The notes below the pieces were generated by a model. It was not told the origin of the DNA and did not search any database. It was given only the letters and a program-made list of their open reading frames with translations. The position numbers and the translations under genes were made by a program. A stretch of DNA of 64,000 nt from Mycteria americana (taxonomy: Eukaryota > Chordata > Aves > Ciconiiformes > Ciconiidae), in NCBI RefSeq assembly GCF_035582795.1, contig NC_134367.1:8509562-8573561 (forward strand), in the 5' to 3' direction. Positions 49,401 through 56,488 of the stretch are shown here, one piece after another (positions within the stretch are counted from its first letter, which is position 1; each line of letters opens with the position of its first letter).

Positions 49401-52189
49401 AGTTATTTTCATAATAAAACAAGCTGCCAGATAGACATAGCATACATGACATAGACATAGCATAGGTAGACGTGTCAGAAATGCAGCGAATCAGGAGTCC
49501 ATGAACTTCCTGAAATGGAGGTTACATCTTGATCACTGTTCAATACCTGTTTTCTTTTTATTTCGTCTAATTACTTTTGGAACTCATTCGTATGTTAAGC
49601 CATAATACACCACAGCAGTTCTACACATGAATGACACATACTGTGAAAAGAAAGGCCACTGCGTTCATTGCAGCTCTGCTGCCTGGTAATTTCATTGAAT
49701 GCTCCTGAGTTTCTATCTGCTAAGAAATAATCACTCAGACTCTACATTCTGGTGTCTCTTTCCAAAAGAAGCAGCTCATAATCTATTTTGACTCTCTGTA
49801 TTGAAGTTATACAGATATCACTATGTTTTCTACCTCAGTATCCTATGAGACAGCAGTAAAAATTAAGGTAGATCTCTGCACCAGTAAAGCTGACACATTT
49901 CCTTCTTTCCAACTTCCTGGGCTTACAATTAAGAGTAGGAAAGATACACATGGCAGCTGTCCATTACAGGATCTAGAGGAGTAAGTTCCCCACCCTTGGT
50001 TGGGTTTATACGATATTGCTAATAAATGACACCAGAAACTGTCCCGAGAAGGATAACATCGCACTTGTGCAGAGCAGTATGACCAACGGCAGTGCATTGG
50101 CTATGAGCAGCTAACAGGGTTTTTCTCTTAAGGCTGAATTTCCCCACTGCATTGCTTCCTCAAGCAACAGAAATTGCTTGAGTTCTGTGAAATCCAGTGA
50201 AAGCTTTTTCACCTGTGTAAGTTTGTGAGTAATCTTGAAGTACTCCAAAAATTCACTAGAGATCTGCAAGTGTAGGCAGTGGTCAAATAAGGAACAAAAT
50301 ACAAAGTATTTACAATGAAAATTTTGTTTCGAAACCCCTGTGGTGTAGTTGGACGTCAACATCAAATTGCTTCTACAGCTTTAGAAGAAACATGAGAGGA
50401 TGGGGTGGGAGATAAGAGAAAGAAAGGTCAAATGAAGTTATAATCTTTTTTTGTTCTTAGATTAACTTGACAATGTTGTACTTATACATATCCCCATCAT
50501 ATCAAAGTTAATTGTGTTTCAAGGTAAACCAAGAAGGCTTAATAGGGGAGAGATTTGATTTTGCTCCTTAAATAGAAGAGTAAGTTTAAACATTGTTATA
50601 GAAAACAAATGCATCTCATACACTGTAGTTCCTTTATTTTTAATTCTCTTGTAAGTTAAAACCATACTTTTCATTGCTTGTAAATTTTCCCTTCCCCAAC
50701 AGAACAGAAATTGAATACAATGTTTATAACAGATCATCTTATTTCTAAAGAAAGTATTTAAGCACATTGAAAACAACTCTTTGCAACCTTGTGAAGATAT
50801 TGCATGAACATTATGGGCATAGGGAGCAGCCGCATTTTGTCCTAAGCTATTCTTTATCAGTCGAGTCCAGAACTGAGCCAACAAGTAATTTAAAAGCAGT
50901 AAGAAGAGAGAGCAAAACCTGTGACTCAAAGATAAATGCTAGTCTAGGTTTATCTGAGAAACAATGAAAATGTAGCTAACGAGGAGCAGCTTTTGAGTCA
51001 GCTTTTCTCTCAATGTAGAATTAATACTGGTAATGTTTCTGTTCTGTGAGTGACCACACAACTGCCTCTTAAAAGCCTGAGTGGGATAGTCACAGGTGGC
51101 ATCCCAGATCCCTCATACCAAGCAGCTTGAGGACTGTTTTCAGGTTTCTTAGTGACATCAGCCCACCCCTCAGTAGAAGAAATAACAGGAGCAAGGCTTT
51201 GGTGCAGACACCTAGAAAGGGCATACGAACAAGGCAGGATACAGCGGTGATTAACTAGGATATTCTTCCAGCTGCCAGCAATGTAGCACTGAGGGGCTCT
51301 GTGAGCCAAACATGGCTTATCTCTGTTCAAAATCTTCAGATTTCTCCCATGAATTCACCCAGATGCCTTATGAACACAAAAATTCAAGCCAGAACAGCAC
51401 GTGCCCGCAGCGTCTGATAAGCTCCATGGCTTGAACACCCTCCACCACACTGTGGAAAGGTTACCTCAGCCCCCTTATTTTGAAGCTGCCCCTTCCCATT
51501 TTTACCAGATGCCCCCTCAAGAGCCACGGGGCAATGGGAGTCCTCACTCACCTCTTATCTGCCTCTCCACCCCTATCTCGGCAAGCACCGAGCCTAAAGA
51601 GCATTTAGATACTCGCAAGAGTCATCTGGAAGTTCGGAGTTGATGAGGCTTCCTGAGGAGAGTGAACCTCCTCCCGCCCGCACCTCTCTCCTCGATCGGA
51701 GAGACAGCCCCGGAGGGAAGGGAAAGTGGAAAGCGAATGAGCTTTTTCCTGCCGCCGAAGTGGACAGTAAATATCATATAGTGCACTCGAGGGAAAATAT
51801 CAGAGTTACACAGAGCTTCTTGGTGAGAGAGAAGGTGGGTGGTGGTAAGGATTTAAGAGGTATTTCAGGTACCTCGCTGAGATAGGCTGCGCCGCGCCAG
51901 AAGCACCACACAAAACACGGCAGCAGCAAGCTCAGGCTGCCCCAAAGCCCCGCCGAAAGCGCCCACCCCTCTCCCGTAACCTACCGGCAATGAAAATAAA
52001 AACCAGCGCGCCGGAGCAGGAGGGCGCGGGCGGGACGGCTCCGCACGCCCGGCACCCCAACCCCGCTCCCACCCCGGGACTGTGGCCGAGGGGCTCCTTA
52101 AGCCCCACGACGGCCGCCTTTCCCCCTCGCCAGCCACTTACCTCCTCCTCCGCCGGGCGCTCCGGGGAGTCCTTTGCAGCCCCCGCCAT
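13374..52189 (-). CDS. MFSD2B: MFSD2B, sphingosine-1-phosphate transporter, complete coding gene (14 coding exons)
   Basis: Join (gene order): 52189-52142, 46675-46559, 42713-42589, 39057-38934, 36658-36580, 32409-32240, 27509-27419, 27324-27203, 24839-24756, 21980-21900, 17723-17614, 16344-16201, 14646-14470, 13431-13374. The total is 1530 nt, 509 residues and TGA. All exon phases agree and every intron is GT-AG. The protein is a 12-helix major-facilitator carrier of the Na+-dependent lysolipid MFSD2 branch. Mammalian MFSD2B exports sphingosine-1-phosphate from erythrocytes and platelets. Landmarks include [10 protein letters not shown] (helix 1), DPVAGFF with Asp76 aligned to human Asp95 (reported essential), [10 protein letters not shown] (around 156-165), a TM5-6 loop with the sequon [27 protein letters not shown] and [16 protein letters not shown]2B is preferred over its paralogue MFSD2A because of the flanking UBXN2A and WDCP. 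The N-terminus is about 19 residues shorter than human. Confidence 0.95.
14470..14646 (-). CDS. MFSD2B: MFSD2B coding exon 13 (residues 432-491)
   Basis: Acceptor TTTGTTTAG. Encodes [20 protein letters not shown] then [20 protein letters not shown] and [18 protein letters not shown], the last helix and the start of the cytosolic tail. The YPIxEExR tail motif is shared with MFSD2A. The donor GTAGGT starts at 14469. Read through in frame it gives AGG TAG, so intron retention would stop translation after Arg491. Intron 13 (13432-14469) is 1038 bp. Confidence 0.94.
16201..16344 (-). CDS. MFSD2B: MFSD2B coding exon 12 (residues 384-432)
   Basis: Acceptor CATCTCTAG, donor GTAAGTAA. Encodes [20 protein letters not shown] then [20 protein letters not shown], ending GISAAGL plus two bases of Glu432. 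These are strongly conserved MFSD2 signatures (human [19 protein letters not shown], then [15 protein letters not shown]). Intron 12 (14647-16200) is 1554 bp with nothing recognised. Confidence 0.95.
17614..17723 (-). CDS. MFSD2B: MFSD2B coding exon 11 (residues 348-384)
   Basis: Acceptor with a good pyrimidine tract (TTCTTCCTCAG), donor GTAGGAGA. Encodes [20 protein letters not shown] then [17 protein letters not shown]. Human has VAFVSGVSIAVSLLLPW. Not visible in the longest open frames but exact in phase. Ends two bases into Trp384. Intron 11 (16345-17613) is 1269 bp. Confidence 0.93.
21900..21980 (-). CDS. MFSD2B: MFSD2B coding exon 10 (residues 321-347)
   Basis: Acceptor TCAATTGTAG, donor GTAAGGAT, 27 codons in phase 0. 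Encodes [20 protein letters not shown] then CAACGIS, matching human [20 protein letters not shown]. The longest open frame here is in another frame, so an ORF scan alone misses this exon. It bridges exons 9 and 11 exactly. Intron 10 (17724-21899, 4176 bp) shows no recognised repeat. Confidence 0.92.
23155..24262 (+). mobile_element. CR1 LINE, about 1.1 kb, with degraded reverse-transcriptase C-terminal half
   Basis: The longest transposon piece, in MFSD2B intron 9 and antisense to the gene. Two in-frame segments (23163-23459 and 23466-24173) carry CR1 ORF2 landmarks in order: [98 protein letters not shown] and [17 protein letters not shown]. The 3' UTR and ATTCTATG tail follow. The catalytic FADD box is FADN here, and a TGA at 23457-23459 interrupts the frame where the family has Trp. 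The 5' half, including the endonuclease, is absent, so the copy is inactive. Confidence 0.96.
24756..24839 (-). CDS. MFSD2B: MFSD2B coding exon 9 (residues 293-320)
   Basis: Acceptor TTCAACAG, donor GTGAGTTG, 28 codons in phase 0. Encodes [20 protein letters not shown] then QYLVVTIL. The human counterpart is [20 protein letters not shown]. Intron 9 (21981-24755, 2775 bp) holds the largest CR1 of the window, on the + strand (23155-24262). Confidence 0.95.
27203..27324 (-). CDS. MFSD2B: MFSD2B coding exon 8 (residues 252-292)
   Basis: Acceptor CCTCTTAG, donor GTAACTTC. Encodes [20 protein letters not shown] then [21 protein letters not shown], the central loop and helix 7. Human has GLSLTTRHPPYLKLVISF here. 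Phase 0 at the end. Intron 8 (24840-27202, 2363 bp) shows no recognised repeat or gene. Confidence 0.94.
27419..27509 (-). CDS. MFSD2B: MFSD2B coding exon 7 (residues 222-252)
   Basis: Acceptor TTTTCAAAG, donor GTAAGATA. Encodes [20 protein letters not shown] then [10 protein letters not shown], which is helix 6 and the start of the central cytosolic loop (human ends LLCLGVKERP). It ends after one base of a codon. It is separated from exon 8 by only 94 bases (27325-27418), while every other intron exceeds 1 kb. Confidence 0.94.
31385..31915 (-). mobile_element. CR1 LINE fragment in MFSD2B intron 6
   Basis: Same strand as MFSD2B. Read on the - strand it encodes the CR1 ORF2 C-terminus ([57 protein letters not shown]; open frame 31857-31474) and ends at 31385 in the 3' tail (plus strand TCATAGAATCATAGAAT). 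It is 5'-truncated just before the LEQVQRR segment and has no catalytic motifs. Confidence 0.95.
32240..32409 (-). CDS. MFSD2B: MFSD2B coding exon 6 (residues 165-221)
   Basis: Acceptor CTTCTTTAG, donor GTAAGTGT. Encodes [20 protein letters not shown] (helix 5), then a long polar loop with SVNTTNSW, which has an N-glycosylation sequon NTT, ending PSDPLSHQ. In human the same loop is Pro/His-rich and diverged. Phase 0 at the end. Intron 6 (27510-32239, 4730 bp) holds a - strand CR1 (31385-31915). Confidence 0.94.
36016..36240 (+). repeat. Perfect GAAGA pentanucleotide microsatellite, 45 copies
   Basis: An uninterrupted 225-bp array of GAAGA, followed by an imperfect GAAAAGAGAAGG. It lies in MFSD2B intron 5. 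The pre-mRNA strand reads UCUUC 45 times. Because five is coprime with three, both strands stay open in every frame, which produces spurious Glu/Lys/Arg-rich and Leu/Ser/Phe-rich reading frames. The perfection suggests recent expansion and probable length polymorphism, and the read could be collapsed by assembly. Confidence 0.99.
36580..36658 (-). CDS. MFSD2B: MFSD2B coding exon 5 (residues 139-165)
   Basis: A 79-base exon with acceptor TTTGCGTAG and donor GTGAGTGT. Encodes [20 protein letters not shown] then DSATAY, plus the first base of Arg165. This is the most conserved loop of the MFSD2 family. Its length is not a multiple of three, so skipping would shift the frame. Intron 5 (32410-36579, 4170 bp) contains the 225-bp GAAGA array starting about 340 bases downstream of this donor. 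Confidence 0.94.
38475..38720 (+). mobile_element. CR1 LINE 3' fragment in MFSD2B intron 4
   Basis: Begins in the [14 protein letters not shown]-type frame (TTTAGACTGGATATTAGG), runs through the [11 protein letters not shown]-coding region and the 3' UTR (GGTTGGACTCAATGATCTTA) and ends GATTCTGTGATTCTGTGA. It is antisense to MFSD2B. It is nearly identical to the 3' part of the copy at 59182-59606, including the variant ATTCTGTG tail, so both belong to the same CR1 subfamily. Confidence 0.94.
38934..39057 (-). CDS. MFSD2B: MFSD2B coding exon 4 (residues 97-138)
   Basis: Acceptor TTTGCAG, donor GTAAGTAG. Encodes [20 protein letters not shown], then [17 protein letters not shown], covering helices 3-4. 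The terminal Thr aligns with the human ALAT threonine next to FFQVPY. Ends in phase 0. Intron 4 (36659-38933, 2275 bp) carries a + strand CR1 tail at 38475-38720. Confidence 0.94.
41881..41901. repeat. Perfect palindrome, 10-bp arms
   Basis: AAATATCACA, one central C, then TGTGATATTT: a perfect inverted repeat with a one-base spacer, in MFSD2B intron 3. It could bind a dimeric protein or extrude a small cruciform. No function is shown. Confidence 0.85.
42550..42578. repeat. Short AT dinucleotide patch
   Basis: ATATATATATATG followed by CAAATATATG, ten bases downstream (gene sense) of the MFSD2B exon 3 donor. A low-complexity microsatellite. Confidence 0.7.
42589..42713 (-). CDS. MFSD2B: MFSD2B coding exon 3 (residues 56-97)
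   Basis: Acceptor CTTTCAG, donor GTAAGCAT. Encodes [20 protein letters not shown] followed by [13 protein letters not shown] and GRLMPW. The Asp of DPVAGFF (residue 76) is the family cation/substrate-site acid. The exon ends after two bases of the Trp97 codon. The following 3531-bp intron (39058-42588) contains an AT dinucleotide patch (about 42550-42578) and a perfect palindrome at 41881-41901. Confidence 0.95.
46559..46675 (-). CDS. MFSD2B: MFSD2B coding exon 2 (residues 17-55)
   Basis: Acceptor CTGAACAG, donor GTAAGTAG. Encodes [20 protein letters not shown] and continues through the first membrane helix to LLDIAH. Human has RLSFCTKVCYGIGGVPNQ here. Phase 0 at both ends (39 codons). The following intron (42714-46558, 3845 bp) shows no gene or clear repeat. 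Confidence 0.95.
48282..48301 (+). repeat. A(20) homopolymer
   Basis: Twenty consecutive A bases after CCAGGGG, in MFSD2B intron 1. No retrocopy sequence is recognisable upstream, so there is no support for a processed pseudogene tail. In the gene sense it is a T run. Confidence 0.9.
48797..49041 (-). mobile_element. CR1 LINE 3' fragment with an internal deletion, MFSD2B intron 1
   Basis: On the plus strand it starts TCATAGAATCACTGAATGG and continues with GGTTGGAAGGGACCTTTAAA, TGCCATGGGCAGAGACATCT and TTCAGTTTAAAACCATTGCC, the reverse complement of a CR1 3' end. Compared with the copy at 31385-31915 it lacks roughly 25 bases near 48962 (the GCAACCTGTGCCAGTGCCTC segment) and a further short stretch near 48990. 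Confidence 0.93.
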
Positions 52190-52720
52190 GGTAAAGCGGA
52201 CAGCCCACCCCTGTCCAACACCTGCGTGCCCTGGGCGGGGCGGCGGAGGGAAGGCGAGGGAGAGCGGGTGGCGTCCTCCCTCACCCTCACGCAGCGCCCT
52301 GAAGGGGCAAAGGCGCTATCGCTACCTTCCAGGCTCGGGAGCGGGTATTCCCCGCGAGAGGAGCGCTCTCCCCGCCTCGGGCTGCACAGCCGAGTCCCCC
52401 GAGCGCCCTGCGGGCGGCAGGAACACCCCCTCACGCTCCGTCCCTCCATGCCACTTCCCCTGTGGAGAGGAGCGGGGCAGCTCCCGGCGGCGAGAGCAGC
52501 AACGCCGGCCTGACTCTTTCCTGCGGGGACTGCCGCGGGAGCCGTCCGTGAGGTAAACCCCGGGCTTTATTGTACTGGAAGCCTGCTAACCAGCCTGAGC
52601 GTCCAGAAAAAGGCCGCCACAGCGCCCGCCCTGCCGGTCCCCTCACAGGCGCCGCGCACCCCGACGGCCGCTGCTACCGCCGGGCCCCGCAGTGAGGTGC
52701 TTAATGGATCAGCTATAAGA
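51890..52720. promoter_or_regulatory. MFSD2B: CpG island over the MFSD2B first exon, likely promoter
   Basis: A sharp rise in GC and CpG density (for example CGCCGCGCC, GCGCGGGCGGGAC and GGGCGGGGCGGCGG, an Sp1/KLF-type GC box at 52234-52247) in an otherwise AT-rich locus. It spans exon 1 and about 500 bases upstream. No TATA box is evident at a fixed distance, typical of dispersed CpG promoters. The transcription start is not determined. Open frames on both strands here follow from the base composition. Confidence 0.75.
52142..52189 (-). CDS. MFSD2B: MFSD2B coding exon 1 (residues 1-16)
   Basis: Encodes [16 protein letters not shown]. The ATG sits in a strong context (ACCATGG) inside a CpG island, and the donor GTAAGT starts at 52141. 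Phase 0. The next 5466-bp intron (46676-52141) holds a - strand CR1 (48797-49041), a 20-base A run (48282-48301) and WGATAR motifs near exon 1. The residues are cytosolic, acidic and poorly conserved, as in the family. Confidence 0.88.
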
Positions 52721-55700
52721 CGGTGAAGGTTTCTGGGGCTGTTTTCATCCAACATCTAAAAATGCCAGCTCTATCCTTTTGAAGAAATACACTGTTTTCT
52801 GATTTATATGAATTTATAACCACACCAGCCAGCAATGCTGTCTTCTATCAGCTGGACATGAGACCACACACAAACTACACTTGGCCCAGGAAGCACGCTG
52901 CGGAAAGAGCTGCTGCTGCCCTCAAAGGCCCTGGAGCTGACACCGTTATTCAGGCAGTACAAGTTCACCACCACTCTGCCCACAGGAAAATGGTCTTGCA
53001 AGCGTGCTCCGCATCAGAGAAAAAAAAAATTGCATTTTGAAGCATGAATTCTTTCAACAGAGAGTAGAGAACAAACCAACAAGCACACAAAGACTCAGTG
53101 ATCTGCTCGTCTTGGGAAGATGACGACTAATCTATACACACGGGGCTTCCTGGCTTGACTGATTCAAAGAGCTTTGCTATTGACAGGGTCACTTGGTGGC
53201 TATCGGACAGCCACTGCAAACTACACCATGAAGTACTGATATGCAAATCCTGTGCAACCTCATTTGACAAGAATGATTACAGCAAATTTGCAAAATTCTG
53301 AAAGAATGAGGCATTAAAAGTTTTTCTTAAAAACATATCTTCAACGCAAAACTGAAATTGTGGCCTTAATAGGCCTTGTCGAAAACTCTTTGAAGCTTTT
53401 AGGCTCCAAGGGATCCCTAAAGGCTGAGGCCAGATGGGCTTCAAAACAGAGGTGGACTGCTCAGTCCCTTAGTCCCAATAAGTAATTTGTTCTAAAATAC
53501 CAAGCTAGATACAAGGTTTGCATGTAACATTCAAATCCAACATTTAGGTTCTTCGTTTTCTCTTCACACAACATCCTCGTAACACATTAAATCTTTGCTA
53601 CCTGCATTTGCATGTTTCTTCACAAAGGAAAAAAGAACAGAAAACATTTCCTTTCTTTGTTCTTTTCTAGGCTATTTCAATTTTGCTGTAAATTATGTTA
53701 ATGCACAGGCTTTACTCAAAATAGTGAAGGCTTGTGAAGAAACAATGAATAACTGATAGTATTTGTGTGTTTCACAAACTCAAGCATTGATCAAGCTAGT
53801 TTTACTGCTGTTTGACCAATGCACAATAGCTGTCTCCAACGCTGAGCAAGAGATTAGGCTGTCCAGACACTACAGGTAGCTAATCAGTCTTTACAAATTG
53901 ACCGAAACCAATTAGATTTAACAGAGCCCTGTATTCATTCCAAAGATTTTCTCCAAATTAGGAAATAAGTTATCCAATCACAGTTCGTTGCCTTTTTTTA
54001 AAGGCACTTTCTAGTCTAACACGGGATTAGTGCAGTCAGCACTCGACTTTTTAAAGATTTGCTCTCATTTTGTAATTAAGATCATGACACTTTCAAACTG
54101 CAAATACACTCTCAAGTACACCAAAGCTGCAGCCAGAAACAGCTGATTTCAGTAAAGCACAATATATAGCCAGACAGAATCAAGCTATCCAGTCTCTTAA
54201 AATACTGCTAGCAGACATGAATCAATGTTGAAATACTAAATACATACTGCTCCTTTCCAAAAACATGATCGTTTGATAACAAGCAAAATGGATTTACCGA
54301 CCTTAAAATTTTATATCCCCCCCCTTCACATTAGTCTTACACTAATTATTTCTTTGAATTTCTATGTTGCAAATGCAGGAATAGTATAGTGCTACTTTGA
54401 CATTTCATGCACCTTTTAAATAAGAACAATTTAACTTACAATCAAGCATGTGTGTTTTTCTAATACTTAGTTTCACATTAAGACAAATTCAAAAGCACTG
54501 ATGAGTAAAATTCACTGCTCAAGAAGCTCTCCAAACTGAGGGTTGGATCTGTGTCTGTAGGTGACTTGTCTCTTCAATTTTGCTAGTGGATTTGCCTGCA
54601 CATTTCTTCCTACTACTGGAGATCTGGTAGGCTTTTCATACAGTAGAGGAGTCCGTGCAAGAGCAAAGAAAATTTAGTTGTATTGTTTGCTACATAAACC
54701 TGAATGATACAGTAGCACATCAAGTTTATAGCACTGAAAACAGTTAACTGCATAGTTTTCAGAGATTTGCTTTCTGAATACACTGAATAGATATTTGTGC
54801 AGTTGACTTTCATTTCACTGCCCTCAAACATACCAGGAGAGATGCTGAAGCAAAACAGTTTTACATCCCTGGGAATGAAGTGCACCCCTAGTTTGAAGCA
54901 ACACGACTTTTAGATAGAATTCAAGTCACTCCAATTAAGTAATTTTCTATTTAGAACAAACCCAGAAATCCCAAACCCATCTTTCATTTAACCATACAAA
55001 AGAAGTACAACCCCAACAATCATCCATTTGCGTAGGCAGCACAAACTAGTCAGCACTCACTGAAGGCCCCAGGATAAGTCTTACTTAGAGGCTCTAGCTC
55101 CGTTCACAAACCCACATGCTACTTAGCAAACACAGTACAAAATATTTAGTCTTTATGTTGATTTCTCCTTTAGCAAAACATGGAATAGTTGGCTCCAAAT
55201 TGTATGCCTCAAGTACATGAATAGCAAAATAAAAGATTCTGATGGAAATGGGCAGAGGAGGGGAAGAAACCTCAGTTTTCAAATAAGGATTTTCAACATC
55301 TTTGAGACACTAATTGCATGTGGCCAAGTTTCAATCAGCTGGTCAGAGACAGATATATAGTACAAAACCAACTGTGTCCCTCTAAGCCACTCTATTCCTG
55401 TATGGTAATCTCCAGAAAAGCTGAAGTTTTTGTGTGACAAGGCTAAAAGTGGATCTCTATCCTAATGAGCTAGGTAGTTTAACATTACCCTATATGTAAG
55501 ACACCCGTAGCAGCACAAGAGAAGCAGAAACCACTTCAACCATTGGTAATAACAATTCCTTCAGAGCTTACTTTGAGGCACTTCATATGCAGTGTGCACC
55601 AGACTACCTCATTTCTATCTTCTCACACATGCACCTACCACCACATGAAGACTTGATAGAACATTACACTGCAGATCCTGTGATAGAAGTTAAATCCTGA

Positions 55701-56199
55701 AGATACTGATATTGAAGATTTTCAAGTTAGTTAAGAGTTCAAATGTGAGCTTCCCTGCATCTGTTGCCTAAAAGTTACTGTGAAAAGAATGCAAACTGCA
55801 GCAGCTTACACCGAACTGTAAGTGAAACCAGTCAGTTCAGTTTCATTTTAGTCTAAAGTGCAAAAATAAATACTGTTTTTCCTTAAAAGGTGCTATCAGT
55901 AGTAATTAAGTCTCAGAGAACTGTTCTGCCTAGATACACTCATTAAAGAACTAACAAGCTTTCTACCTAAGGAAATTCTAAGGATGACCTGTTGTACAGT
56001 TACCTCTGCTATGTTATATAGCCAGGCTCTGACCACCAAATTTAGTTGAAAATACTTCTATTATAGCAGATGATAGCACAGTACACATTTTGCTCTCTAA
56101 GAGGACAGTACGTGAGGATGAGAGTGCATCCAGATATTGCTGGTTACATTTTTGGTTTTGTCTAGTTCCACCTGTATGCAGTTTTTGGCCAGTTAAAAG
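52190..56199. other. MFSD2B upstream region and UBXN2A 3' UTR/intergenic
   Basis: Four kilobases between the MFSD2B start and the UBXN2A stop. The left part is the CpG island and MFSD2B 5' UTR. The right part must include the UBXN2A 3' UTR, but no canonical - strand AATAAA or ATTAAA is seen between 53.0 and 56.2 kb, so its end is unknown. No other exon, RNA gene or recognisable repeat was found. Confidence 0.5.
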
Positions 56200-56488
56200 C
56201 TAATTTGATCTTCTACTTTTGCTAGCGTTTTTTTGCTCATTCTTGAGCTGTCCATTAGGTGTAGCAGCAGTTTTATAGTCATCATCAGGTGCTTTTATCA
56301 CTAAGAGTCTGAAAGGTTCAGTTGTTTTCCGAAGTCTCTGAACAACAACAGCATTTTGCAACTTTGCTTCCTCTAGTGTGAGCGTCTCATCTTGCAGCTC
56401 TCGAAACGGCAGCGAAGTAGTCAGTGTGAAGGGAACACTCCCCTCTGGTCCTTGATACTTTGTTATGAAGTCTCTGACATGGCTTATT
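56200..56488 (-). CDS. UBXN2A: UBXN2A terminal coding exon with extended C-terminus
   Basis: Acceptor TTTTTTTCTTCTCAG. The first base completes an Arg codon split by the intron. It encodes [20 protein letters not shown] through to [14 protein letters not shown], then a further 34 residues (starting [13 protein letters not shown] and ending NASKSRRSN) before TAG at 56200-56202. The human protein, as I recall it, ends about 10 residues after QRLQK. The added tail is polar and basic, rich in Lys, Asn and Ser. Confidence 0.93.

Noticed and set aside
14470-52189. Calling the carrier MFSD2A
   Set aside because: Sequence signatures fit MFSD2B better, and the neighbours UBXN2A and WDCP are those of MFSD2B.
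51932-52556. Long open frames on both strands at the CpG island
   Set aside because: GC-rich DNA has few stops. Only the 48-base MFSD2B exon 1 has a matching donor and downstream frame.
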